Source: Hyphomicrobiales bacterium (GTDB taxonomy: Bacteria > Pseudomonadota > Alphaproteobacteria > Rhizobiales > JACESI01). Taken from it: DNA of 64,000 nucleotides. The notes beneath the pieces were generated by a model, which saw only the letters and a program-made list of their open reading frames with translations, had not been told where the DNA came from and did no database searches. A program made the position numbers and the translations under genes. Below are positions 47,778 to 56,182 of this stretch, one piece after another. Positions within the stretch are counted from its first letter, which is position 1. Each line of letters begins with the position of its first letter. The DNA lies in NCBI GenBank assembly GCA_039973685.1, contig JBDWKL010000046.1:1-64000 (forward strand), read 5' to 3'.

Positions 47778-49112
47778 TTAAAGCCTGTCTCTAATTGCAT
47801 AATAAGTCATAGCAGCAGTCAGCAATGGCCAGCGCAAGAGTGAATTTCCAGGGAAACCCATCTTTGGTACTTTTTGGAAGAGATCGAAACGCTCACTATC
47901 GCCAAGCACCACATCAGCCAGCATTTTGCCGCCCATGGTTGCCATGCCGACCCCATGGCCTGAATAACCACTGGCTGAATACATATTTGCACTGAGACGC
48001 TGGAAAGCAGGCATTCGTGGCACGGTGATCGCAAGCGTACCACCCCACCCATAATCGATCACCCGCGGCACCATTTGCGGATAAACCTTGACCATCGGCT
48101 TTTTCACAAAGGCTTTAATATCTTTTGGAAATTTATAGCCATAATTCTCACCACCACCAAAAAGCAGTCGTTTCGGTTTATCAGGCGCATCGCGCACCAT
48201 TCTGAAATAATTCACGACGAAACGGCTATCAGCCACAGCATAATCGTTCTTCAGCACACTATCAGCGAAATCACCATCCAAGGGCTCACTAACAACGATG
48301 AAATTGTTGATCGGCATAACGCGGTGACGGCATGGGGCCGTTGCCTTACCGCCTAGATTGCCGAGATAGCCATTGGTGGCAAAGAGAAGCGTATCGCAAT
48401 GGACTTCCCCAGTGGCCGTTTTAACAATGGCCTTCTCGCCTTCGCGAACCTCGGTTACGAAACTATTTTCATAAATTTGGACGCCTGCCTCAATCGCGGC
48501 CTTGGCGAGGCCAATGGCAAATTTGAGGGGATGAAGATGCCCTGCTCCTAAATCGAGCGTTCCGCCATAATATCCTTCAGACCCAACGATCTCGCGCGCA
48601 GATGTTTGATCAAGGAACGAAATTTCATCGTACCCATATTCCTTTTGAAGAAAGTCGGCATATTGCTCGCTTTCCTTCACATAGGATCTTTTGTGGTCTG
48701 CGTGCACAATGCCTGCGCGGTAATCACAATCAATATCAAGATCGCTGATCAGGGATTTTACGAGCCTTTTGGCATCTTCTGCCAAGGTCCACATGTCGCG
48801 CGCGGCTGACTTGCCGAGCATTGCTTCCAGCTCATCTTGGTCGCGACGTTGCCCTGTTCCAAGCTGTCCACCATTGCGCCCTGATGCGCCCCACCCCACA
48901 CGATGAGCCTCCAGCACCACAACGCGCCGTCCTGCTCGTGCAAGATGAAGGGCGGCAGATAAGCCTGTATATCCCGCGCCAATAATGCAGACCTCGGCTG
49001 AAACTTTGTCATTCAATGTCGGTTGAAGCGGCGCTTGAGACGCAGTTGCCGTATAGTAGGATGACGGATATTCACCCAACGTATCATTCACGGTCAGCAG
49101 ATTTAACGCCAA
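47778..49112 (-). CDS. FAD-dependent oxidoreductase, PuuB/gamma-glutamylputrescine oxidase-like
   Basis: A 444-residue DAO-family flavoprotein. The FAD fold is at residues 40-70 (VCIIGAGYTGLSAALHLARAG) followed by the family signature GWGASGRNGGQLGTGQRRD. The later segments VMPINNFIVVSEPL, DSRFVVNYFRM and YSGHGVGMATMGGKMLADVVLG fit the PuuB/OrdL group. It probably oxidises an amine such as gamma-glutamylputrescine. No other puu genes are in the window. Its downstream partner is the SDR above. Confidence 0.85.
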   Translation of the reverse strand: MALNLLTVNDTLGEYPSSYYTATASQAPLQPTLNDKVSAEVCIIGAGYTGLSAALHLARAGRRVVVLEAHRVGWGASGRNGGQLGTGQRRDQDELEAMLGKSAARDMWTLAEDAKRLVKSLISDLDIDCDYRAGIVHADHKRSYVKESEQYADFLQKEYGYDEISFLDQTSAREIVGSEGYYGGTLDLGAGHLHPLKFAIGLAKAAIEAGVQIYENSFVTEVREGEKAIVKTATGEVHCDTLLFATNGYLGNLGGKATAPCRHRVMPINNFIVVSEPLDGDFADSVLKNDYAVADSRFVVNYFRMVRDAPDKPKRLLFGGGENYGYKFPKDIKAFVKKPMVKVYPQMVPRVIDYGWGGTLAITVPRMPAFQRLSANMYSASGYSGHGVGMATMGGKMLADVVLGDSERFDLFQKVPKMGFPGNSLLRWPLLTAAMTYYAIRDRL

Positions 49113-49205
49113 GCTTTACCTCAATCCAATACAATCAATACCCACCCCTATCTTTGGCATAATCGGATCATTCAATCCAGCATCACATGCGCCTCACTAG
49201 AAGAT

Positions 49206-49241
49206 GAGAACGGTTTATTCGCTTCCCATCTCACCGTTCTC
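49206..49241 (+). promoter_or_regulatory. hairpin upstream of the 33-residue membrane protein gene
   Basis: Nine-base perfect inverted repeat, GAGAACGGT (49206-49214) and ACCGTTCTC (49233-49241), with an 18-base loop, ending 28 bases before the small gene's ATG. There is no T-run, so it is more likely an operator or leader structure than a terminator. Confidence 0.4.
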
Positions 49242-49269
49242 TAGCCTTAAATCAAGAAAGGGGAATAAC

Positions 49270-49371
49270 ATGGCGAACAAAAACAAAAATTCGATTTGGC
49301 GGCATTTTGCAATTGCCCTTGGATTTGCGCTTGTTTTATGGATTGGCGTTATAGCATCACTTATGGTGTAG
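49270..49371 (+). CDS. 33-residue single-pass membrane microprotein
   Basis: This short gene is supported by a strong ribosome site (AAAGGGG, about five bases before the ATG) and by its translation: a basic, polar N-terminus (MANKNKNSIWRH) followed by one hydrophobic helix (FAIALGFALVLWIGVIASL) and a stop. A single helix with a positive cytoplasmic face is typical of real bacterial small membrane proteins. It is divergent from the FAD oxidase gene and 104 bases upstream of nadK on the same strand. No family is recognised. It could regulate or stabilise a larger membrane complex. Expression is unproven. Confidence 0.6.
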   Translation: MANKNKNSIWRHFAIALGFALVLWIGVIASLMV

Positions 49372-49475
49372 GCTTGTGATGCCTCGTTGGAAATTGCCTT
49401 AAACGCGGTAATTGATCATACGATGCTAGGTGTGATAAGACGAGTTCTCGTAACTTATGGGCATGGCGCGACACA

Positions 49476-50246
49476 GTGACTATTACTTTCCATTTTGTCG
49501 CCTCACAGGCGGATGACGCGCAACAAGCGCTGCAAGAATGCCTCGACCTTTATGGCCAGTGCGATGCGGAAAGTGCTGATGTTATTGTTGCCCTTGGTGG
49601 TGACGGTATGATGCTGCAAGCAGTCAATTCTGTCCTCAACAAAAACAAACCAATTTACGGTATGAACAAAGGAACCATTGGTTTCTTGATGAATGAATAT
49701 AGCGCGGAAGACCTACCAAAGCGGGTTGAGCAAGCGGTATCAACGCGTATTTATCCGCTCTCCATGACGACAGTCGATGTCGAAGGCGATATTTCTCATG
49801 CCCTCGCCCTCAATGAGGTTTCGCTGTTTCGCCAATCTTATCAAGCGGCAAAATTGCGTATTTCAATTGATGGCAAAGTGCGGCTTCCAGAACTGATTTG
49901 TGATGGTATTTTGTGTGCAACGCCGCAAGGCAGCACGGCCTATAACTTTTCTGCTCAAGGCCCAATTATCCCAATCCGTGCGCCTTTATTGGCACTAACG
50001 CCGATCAGCCCCTTTAGACCAAGACGCTGGAATGGTGCTTTGTTGCCAAACCAATCCCACGTAAAGATTGAAGTGTTGGAGCACGAAAAACGCCCTGTGA
50101 ACGCCGTTGCAGACCATAGCGAAGTTAAATCTGTGGCTGAGGTGCGCATCCATGAAGATCAAAGCCAAAGTGCTGTGATCATGTTTGATGCAAGCCATTC
50201 ATGGGAAGACCGGATTTTGGACGAACAGTTTAGAAACTCAGGCTAA
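49476..50246 (+). CDS. nadK: NAD kinase
   Basis: A 256-residue enzyme that phosphorylates NAD+ to NADP+. Motifs are VIVALGGDGMMLQAVN (GGDG), YGMNKGTIGFLMNEY (NxGxxGFL) and DGILCATPQGSTAYNFSAQGPI (the catalytic and NAD-binding segment). The start is GTG at 49476. The gene converges with prfB, and a hairpin spans its stop codon. Together with pntAB it supplies NADPH. Confidence 0.93.
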   Translation: MTITFHFVASQADDAQQALQECLDLYGQCDAESADVIVALGGDGMMLQAVNSVLNKNKPIYGMNKGTIGFLMNEYSAEDLPKRVEQAVSTRIYPLSMTTVDVEGDISHALALNEVSLFRQSYQAAKLRISIDGKVRLPELICDGILCATPQGSTAYNFSAQGPIIPIRAPLLALTPISPFRPRRWNGALLPNQSHVKIEVLEHEKRPVNAVADHSEVKSVAEVRIHEDQSQSAVIMFDASHSWEDRILDEQFRNSG

Positions 50247-50259
50247 CCCTTTAGCCTGA
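50238..50259. terminator. hairpin between convergent nadK and prfB
   Basis: TCAGGCTAA and TTAGCCTGA form a perfect nine-base stem with a CCCT loop, and the left arm contains the nadK stop codon. No T-run follows on either strand. It may mark transcript ends or protect 3' ends. Confidence 0.4.
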
Positions 50260-50262
50260 AAC

Positions 50263-51394
50263 CTAAGCGTCCAAATCCTCGACAGGTTCACCGCCGCCCA
50301 TAACCCGCTGAGCAAGCGCTGCTTCCATATATTTATCCAAGTCACCATCGAGGACTGCTTGCGGATTTCCGCTTTCAACGCCTGTGCGCAAATCTTTGAC
50401 CATTTGGTATGGCTGCAACACATAAGAGCGAATTTGGTGGCCCCAACCAATATCTGTCTTGGTGACGGACGTGGCATTGGCTTCTTCTTCGCGACGTTTC
50501 AGCTCTTCTTCATAAAGCCGCGCGCGCAACATTTGCCAAGCAGTTGCTTTGTTTTGGTGCTGTGAACGACCATTTTGACACTGGGCAACGATGCCCGTTT
50601 CAATATGAGTGATACGAACAGCACTATCGGTCGTATTAACGTGCTGCCCACCTGCGCCAGAGGCACGGTAGGTATCAATGCGCACGTCACTTTCAGACAC
50701 TTCTATCTCAATTGAATCGTCAACAACGGGATAGACCCAAACGCTTGCAAAACTGGTGTGGCGACGATTTTGGCTATCAAACGGGGAAATGCGGACCAGA
50801 CGGTGTACGCCTGACTCTGTCTTACCCCAGCCATAGGCATTTTGGCCCTTAATCAACAAAGTCACGGATTTGATGCCAGCTTCTTCGCCGTCCTGCATCT
50901 CCAGCACTTCAACCTTGTATTTGCTGCGTTCAGCCCAGCGCGTGTACATGCGCATGAGCATAGACGCCCAATCTTGGCTTTCTGTACCGCCCGCGCCTGA
51001 ATGGACTTCAATATAGGTGTCATTGCCGTCAGCTTCGCCAGATAGAAGCGTTTCCACCTGCTTGCGGGCAATCATCTCGAGCATGTCGGCTAGACCTGCC
51101 TCAGCTTCCGCGACAACATCGGCGTCGTCTTCCATCTCGCCAAGTTCAATCAACTCGATGGCGTCATTAAGGTCTGTCTCAACTTTGGAAACAGATGACA
51201 TTTGGTCATCTAGTTGTTGACGCTCACGCATAACCTTTTGCGCGTTGGCGGCATCGTCCCAAAGGTTTGGGTCTTCGACCTTGGCATTTAACGCAGCTAA
51301 TCGTTTGACGGCGCTATCCCAGTCAAAGATGCCTCCTTAGCAAGCTAAGAGCCTGCTTGATTTCTTCAATGGTAGATAGGGTTTCTGCGCGCAT
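50263..51394 (-). CDS. prfB: peptide chain release factor 2, with programmed +1 frameshift
   Basis: RF2 of 376 residues made by frameshifting. Translation starts at the ATG at 51394, runs 23 codons to an in-frame TGA (51325-51323), then shifts +1 and continues to the stop at 50263. The main frame alone would start only at an internal Met near 51231 and lose the first helix. The SPF anticodon-like motif is [11 protein letters not shown] and the catalytic GGQ is [12 protein letters not shown]. It recognises UGA and UAA. The internal stop gives negative feedback: when RF2 is scarce, the shift is favoured. Confidence 0.95.
51322..51337 (-). other. prfB programmed frameshift site
   Basis: On the minus strand the order is AGGAGG, CAT, CTT, TGA, C. 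The internal Shine-Dalgarno AGGAGG lies three bases before the slippery CTT, followed by the TGA and C context. The spacing equals that of the E. coli site, which has AGGGGG at the same distance. CTT-TGA shifts to the frame TTT-GAC. Confidence 0.95.
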
Positions 51395-51475
51395 AGTTTT
51401 CTAGCCTTTAACGATCTGCCGCGACAATAGTCATACGCGGCAAACCGTCAAGGATGGAATTTGCTTGTTAGCTAC

Positions 51476-53950
51476 TTAATAAAGTCCGCCAGTACCCGAG
51501 ATGATTGCTCGGTCTGTTTCTTGCGAACGTGTGATTGGTGCGCCGCCAAGGGATGCTGAATAGCCAATAACGTCTGTTTGGCTAGGTGGAGCAGTACCCG
51601 GTTTGAAAGCTTCCAATATTGTCCCGTCTCCGCTGGCACTCGTACGAAGGCCAGTTTTCGCATTAATCGAAATCAGTGTCAGACCTTCAGGAACACGAAA
51701 CTCTACAGGCGGCTTACCCTTTAGCGCTTCTTTCATGAAATCAGCAAAGATCGGTGCTGCCAACTGACCACCCGTGTTGCCTTTACCCATAGCGCGTGGT
51801 GTGTCGTAACCGACATAAACACCAACCACGAGGTCAGGTGCATAGCCAACAAACCATGCGTCTTTCTCATCGTTTGTTGTACCAGTTTTACCAGCAATCG
51901 GCTTGCCAAGAGCTTTAACAGCAACACCAGTACCGCGCTTCACAACGCCTTCCATCATGGAAGTCACTTGATAAGCAGTCATTGGGTCAAGCACTTGTTC
52001 GCGCTCGTCAATCAGAACTGGTTCATTTTGGTTTTCCCACTCAGTCGCCTCACAACCCTCGCAAACACGTTTATCATGCTTAAACACGGTCTTGCCGTAG
52101 CGATCTTGAATGCGGTCAATCAAAGTTGGTTCAATCTTACGGCCACCATTTGCAAGCACTGAATAAGCACTCACCATTCTAATAGCTGTGGTTTCACCAG
52201 CTCCAAGAGACATAGCAAGCACTGGAGATAGATTGTCATAAATACCAAAACGCTTTGAGTATTCTGCAACAAGCGGCATACCCATGTCTTTCGCCAAGCG
52301 AACGGTCATAGCGTTTCTAGAACGCTCAATACCGAGACGAAGGGTCGACGGACCATAGAATTTTTTGCCATAGTTTTTAGGCTTCCAAATACCAAGACCG
52401 TTACCTTGGTCGATGGCAATTTCAGCATCAAGCACAACAGACGATGGCGTGTAGCCATTATCGAGAGCTGCAGCATAAACAAACGGCTTGAACGAAGAAC
52501 CAGGCTGTCGTTTTGCTTGTGATGCACGGTTGAATTGGCTGTCTGCGAAACTGAAGCCGCCGACCATAGCAAGAACGCGGCCCGTGTATGGGTCCATTGC
52601 TGTAATAGCACCCTCAATTTCAGGCAACTGTCTCAGCGCATAATCACCAGCTGTCGCCCGACGGTTTTTAGGTTCAACAAAAACCACGTCACCAATTGAG
52701 AGAATATCTCTTGGGGTTTTAACCGCGATACCGCGACGATCACCTTTCGCCCAACGTGCCCATTTCATCGTGTCAAGAGGAACGCTCACTTTATTGCGTT
52801 CATCTGAAAGAGCGCCCGAAACGAGTTTAGCAGGCTGCAAGCCAACTGTTGCGGCTTGATCATCCAAATCTAATACAACAGCAAGTTGCCATTCAGGAAC
52901 ATCACGAAGGCCTTTAACGTCGCCAAGTTCTTTGCCCCACTCATCTTTAAGCTCTAGTGTCGCATGTGGCCCACGCCATCCACGGCGGCGATCAAAGGCC
53001 AACAAGCCATTTTGCAACGCGCGGCGTGCTTTAACCTGCAATGAAGGGTCAAGCGTTGTACGAACAGAAAGTCCACCTTCATAAAGGCCCTTCGTTCCAT
53101 ATAGTTTAATCAATTCACGGCGAACATCTTCAGCGAAGTAATCGGCTGCAAAGAGTTTTGTGCCTTTCTTGCGCGGACGTACGACTAAATCTTCTTCTTT
53201 TGCCGCCTCACCATCTTCTGTCGAGATATAACCGTTAGCGACCATTCGATCGATAACCCAGTTACGGCGCCCGATTGCGCGATCTTTGTTTCTGAATGGG
53301 TGATAGTTTGTTGGACCTTTCGGCAAAGCTGCCAAATAGGCCGCTTCGGCAAGTGAAATTTCACTGACTGAACGATCGAAATAAACCAACGACGCAGCCC
53401 CTACGCCGTAAGCGCCAAGGCCGAGATAAATTTCATTCAAATAAAGCTCAAGGATTTTCTCTTTCGAATAAGCTGCTTCAATGCGCAGCGACAAGAGCAT
53501 TTCTTGTACTTTGCGTTCGAATTTCTGCTCACTCGTCAAAAGAAAGTTTTTCGCAACCTGCTGCGTAATCGTAGACGCACCAACAAGCCGGCGGTTACGG
53601 CCACCCAGTTTGTTTTGGATGTTCACATAAACCGCACGACCAATACCCGTCAGGTCAATACCCGTATGGCTGTAGAAGTTTTTGTCTTCAGCAGAAATAA
53701 ACGCCGCTTTGATGAGGTCCGGAATGGTCGGGCTTGGCAAGAACAGGCGACGCTGTTTTGCGTATTCCGCCATCAACGCACCATCTGAGGCGTGAATGCG
53801 GGTCATCACTGGCGGTTCATATTGGCTCAGCACTTCGTAATCAGGCAAAACCTTGTTCTGTTCGCTGATATAATAGGTGACACCTGCAGCAACAATGATG
53901 AAACACACCGTGCCGATGCCAAACAAATATCCAAAAAACCTGAAAAACAT
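51476..53950 (-). CDS. mrcA: penicillin-binding protein 1A
   Basis: An 824-residue bifunctional peptidoglycan synthase. A single N-terminal helix (FFGYLFGIGTVCFIIVAAGV) anchors it. The glycosyltransferase domain has the ISAEDKNFYSHTGIDLTGIG motif with catalytic Glu and GASTITQQVAKN. The transpeptidase domain has SxxK in PGSSFKPFVYAAAL, SxN in RSRNAMTVRLA, and KTG in GKTGTTNDEKD. The Cys-rich CEGCEATE insert near residue 630 is less usual. The order prfB, mrcA, amidase and rne in this window is a frequent Hyphomicrobiales arrangement. Confidence 0.95.
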   Translation of the reverse strand: MFFRFFGYLFGIGTVCFIIVAAGVTYYISEQNKVLPDYEVLSQYEPPVMTRIHASDGALMAEYAKQRRLFLPSPTIPDLIKAAFISAEDKNFYSHTGIDLTGIGRAVYVNIQNKLGGRNRRLVGASTITQQVAKNFLLTSEQKFERKVQEMLLSLRIEAAYSKEKILELYLNEIYLGLGAYGVGAASLVYFDRSVSEISLAEAAYLAALPKGPTNYHPFRNKDRAIGRRNWVIDRMVANGYISTEDGEAAKEEDLVVRPRKKGTKLFAADYFAEDVRRELIKLYGTKGLYEGGLSVRTTLDPSLQVKARRALQNGLLAFDRRRGWRGPHATLELKDEWGKELGDVKGLRDVPEWQLAVVLDLDDQAATVGLQPAKLVSGALSDERNKVSVPLDTMKWARWAKGDRRGIAVKTPRDILSIGDVVFVEPKNRRATAGDYALRQLPEIEGAITAMDPYTGRVLAMVGGFSFADSQFNRASQAKRQPGSSFKPFVYAAALDNGYTPSSVVLDAEIAIDQGNGLGIWKPKNYGKKFYGPSTLRLGIERSRNAMTVRLAKDMGMPLVAEYSKRFGIYDNLSPVLAMSLGAGETTAIRMVSAYSVLANGGRKIEPTLIDRIQDRYGKTVFKHDKRVCEGCEATEWENQNEPVLIDEREQVLDPMTAYQVTSMMEGVVKRGTGVAVKALGKPIAGKTGTTNDEKDAWFVGYAPDLVVGVYVGYDTPRAMGKGNTGGQLAAPIFADFMKEALKGKPPVEFRVPEGLTLISINAKTGLRTSASGDGTILEAFKPGTAPPSQTDVIGYSASLGGAPITRSQETDRAIISGTGGLY

Positions 53951-54175
53951 GCAGCTTTAGTCCTTGAGCCATTCAATTAGTGTGCGCATTTAAACTGTTT
54001 ACCAGCAAAATGCGAGACACACTTTGTTAACTATACGCAGTGAGTCCCTAAATATTAGTTATTAATCCACAACAAACCAAATTGAGACCGCAATATGGCA
54101 AGCCGTTAAAACCATGCCATATTTTACCCGACACATCCAATTTCCTCAAATTTTTCTAAATGAGTTGCGATGTTG

Positions 54176-55486
54176 TCACTCCCCTAGCCCCGACAACGGG
54201 ACTTTAAAGTAGGATGCAATTGTTCCAGCCATTTCCAAAGCAATACGCTCGCGCCATTCATTAGAAGATAAAAGCGCAGCATCAGCATTGTTTGATAAAA
54301 AGCCGAGTTCTATCAGGGCAGATGGAACGTCTGGCACTTGTAACACCGTGAAAGCACCACGCTGGAGGGGGATTTTGAAAAACCTGACCTTCCCTTTCAT
54401 ATCTTGCAAAAAGTGGCGCGCAAACAAGACGGAGAGATTGCTCGTTTCCCGCCTCGTGAGATCGAACAAAATATCCACCACCTCATTCGGCCCGTCTTTT
54501 ATATCGTAACCTGCAATTGCATCAGATTGGTTTTGTTGAGCAACCAAAGTGGCGGCCATACTGTCTGAGGCTTTTTTGGAAATGGTGTAAATCGCAGTAC
54601 CTCGGACGCGACGGTCTCGAGGAAAGCTGTCAGAATGGATTGAAACGAACAAATCAGCATCGTTGTCGCGCGCTATTTTCACCCGCTCTTTCAAGGGCAC
54701 AAATGTATCTGATGTCCGCGTCAAAATGACATCGAACTGCCCGCTTCCACTTAAAGCTGACGCAAGATGTTCGGCAAACGAAAGAACAATTTCTTTCTCC
54801 AACACCCCTTTTCGGGTTTTTGCGCCACCATCTTTTCCACCGTGCCCAGGATCCACAACAATTCGCCACCGCCGTCTCAGCCTAGGTGAATCGCCTTTGC
54901 TGGCTGCTTTCGTTTCCTGTTTTTTTGCTTCTTCCTGTCTGTCTTTTTCAAGGCGCGCTTCTTCTGCTTGCCGCGCCATAGCGATGCGAAACTGGGATTC
55001 TGTCGCTTTGCTGAAATCAAATACTAGCCTCGTTGGTTGATCGCCTTGCTTGGGAACGACAAACGAGTCTTTCAAAACAAAAGGCACTTCCGTGCCGACG
55101 ATGAGGCGTAGCTCGTTGTTTTCATTTCGGCCATATTTGATCGATTTTAGAAAACCTGGGTCACCTTTTATCGCTTTGCCTGTCAGACCGACTTTTGTGT
55201 TGGGAAGATCAATCGCATATCGAAACGGCGCACTAGACAGGAAGCCCGTTGGCACAAGAAACCCATCGATCTCTAAAACAAGGCGCGCTTTTTCCTCGTT
55301 GCCCGCAATCTTAAACCCAACCAATTTCGCAACCGATTCTTCTGTGGATGGCTGCTGTGCAAAGGCTTTATCGACCGAGATCTCAACGGCGAGCACAAAA
55401 ATCAAAACCTTCAACAAACCGAACAAGGTGACTAAACATCCCTGCTTCAACTTTGATAAAACGTATATATCCTCGAGGAATTTCAA
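54176..55486 (-). CDS. amiC: N-acetylmuramoyl-L-alanine amidase with AMIN domain
   Basis: A 436-residue periplasmic zinc amidase that cleaves septal peptidoglycan. An N-terminal signal sequence (VLIFVLAVEISVDKAFAQQ) precedes an AMIN domain for peptidoglycan binding (LVGFKIAGNEEKARLVLEID, SIKYGRNENNELRLIVGTE), a charged linker, and an Amidase_3 domain. That domain has the zinc motif VVDPGHGGKDGGA, a catalytic-site Glu in KEIVLSFAEHLA, and FVSIHSDSF. It is transcribed away from rne, separated by a long leader region, and lies upstream of mrcA. Confidence 0.9.
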   Translation of the reverse strand: MKFLEDIYVLSKLKQGCLVTLFGLLKVLIFVLAVEISVDKAFAQQPSTEESVAKLVGFKIAGNEEKARLVLEIDGFLVPTGFLSSAPFRYAIDLPNTKVGLTGKAIKGDPGFLKSIKYGRNENNELRLIVGTEVPFVLKDSFVVPKQGDQPTRLVFDFSKATESQFRIAMARQAEEARLEKDRQEEAKKQETKAASKGDSPRLRRRWRIVVDPGHGGKDGGAKTRKGVLEKEIVLSFAEHLASALSGSGQFDVILTRTSDTFVPLKERVKIARDNDADLFVSIHSDSFPRDRRVRGTAIYTISKKASDSMAATLVAQQNQSDAIAGYDIKDGPNEVVDILFDLTRRETSNLSVLFARHFLQDMKGKVRFFKIPLQRGAFTVLQVPDVPSALIELGFLSNNADAALLSSNEWRERIALEMAGTIASYFKVPLSGLGE

Positions 55487-56182
55487 GCTTTTATCACCTT
55501 TGGATAGTCAATCATAACGGTCTCTAAGCCCCACCTACCTAGCAGAACTATTTTCTTTATCCTTGAATTATTATAGATTCGCACCTAGAGATATAAATGC
55601 GGCAAAATTTTTGACGCTTTGTACAGCTATCTCAGGCGTAACAAAGGCGAGCAAAGTAGCAGGAAGCTTTTTGATCACGTTATCAAAGCATCCGATTGAA
55701 TTCGACCCCACACTTTATAGGGGCATGTTCAAACCACTTTGCGATGACCGTTTGATACCATGGGAACGTGGATAAAGATGCATCTTTGGAACGCAACTCG
55801 TTCAAGATCTTTAACTTCCGCGCAATGCTAACTGAAGCGCCAAGATTGCCGCCATAACAGATTTTCCCTCTATCGGAACTTCAGTTGTGCCTACTTCTTC
55901 ATTTGGAACAAATTTGTTCCTTCAGGTATTAAAATTGCCAAGCGAACTGTTAAACGACGAAACCTTTATTCTTGCAGCGCTCGCGTCTGCAGCACTCCTA
56001 TACGCTGGTTTCGCAACACGTATGTCTATGATCAGTGTTGAAACAAAAAGTTTAACCTCGTCTAGCTTGGCCCATAACCCAACCAACCTCCTCGCACAAA
56101 ACGGCTCTAGTCTAGTGGATCGGCATTCTGATCACTATGACGCTTGCCATGATTTGCGGCGCGGTTGTGGAGACCAGACTAC
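55487..56182. other. intergenic leader between amidase and RNase E genes
   Basis: About 700 bases without a convincing gene. It must hold the divergent promoters of amiC and rne and probably a long rne 5' leader; rne is autoregulated through such leaders in E. coli, so this is an analogy. A possible -35 TTGAAT is at 55563. A 136-residue frame at 55887-56297 overlaps rne and looks like chance. A 16-base palindrome (separate entry) is the clearest element. I see no tRNA or known ncRNA. Confidence 0.5.
55905..55920. promoter_or_regulatory. perfect 16-base palindrome in the rne leader region
   Basis: GGAACAAATTTGTTCC reads the same on both strands. It lies 263 bases before the rne start. It could be an operator for a dimeric regulator or a hairpin in the rne leader. 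The GAAC-N6-GTTC spacing does not match the LexA motifs I know. Confidence 0.4.

Noticed and set aside
55905-55920. LexA/SOS box in the rne leader
   Set aside because: GAAC-N6-GTTC does not match the alphaproteobacterial direct repeat GTTC-N7-GTTC or the GAAC-N4-GTTC form.
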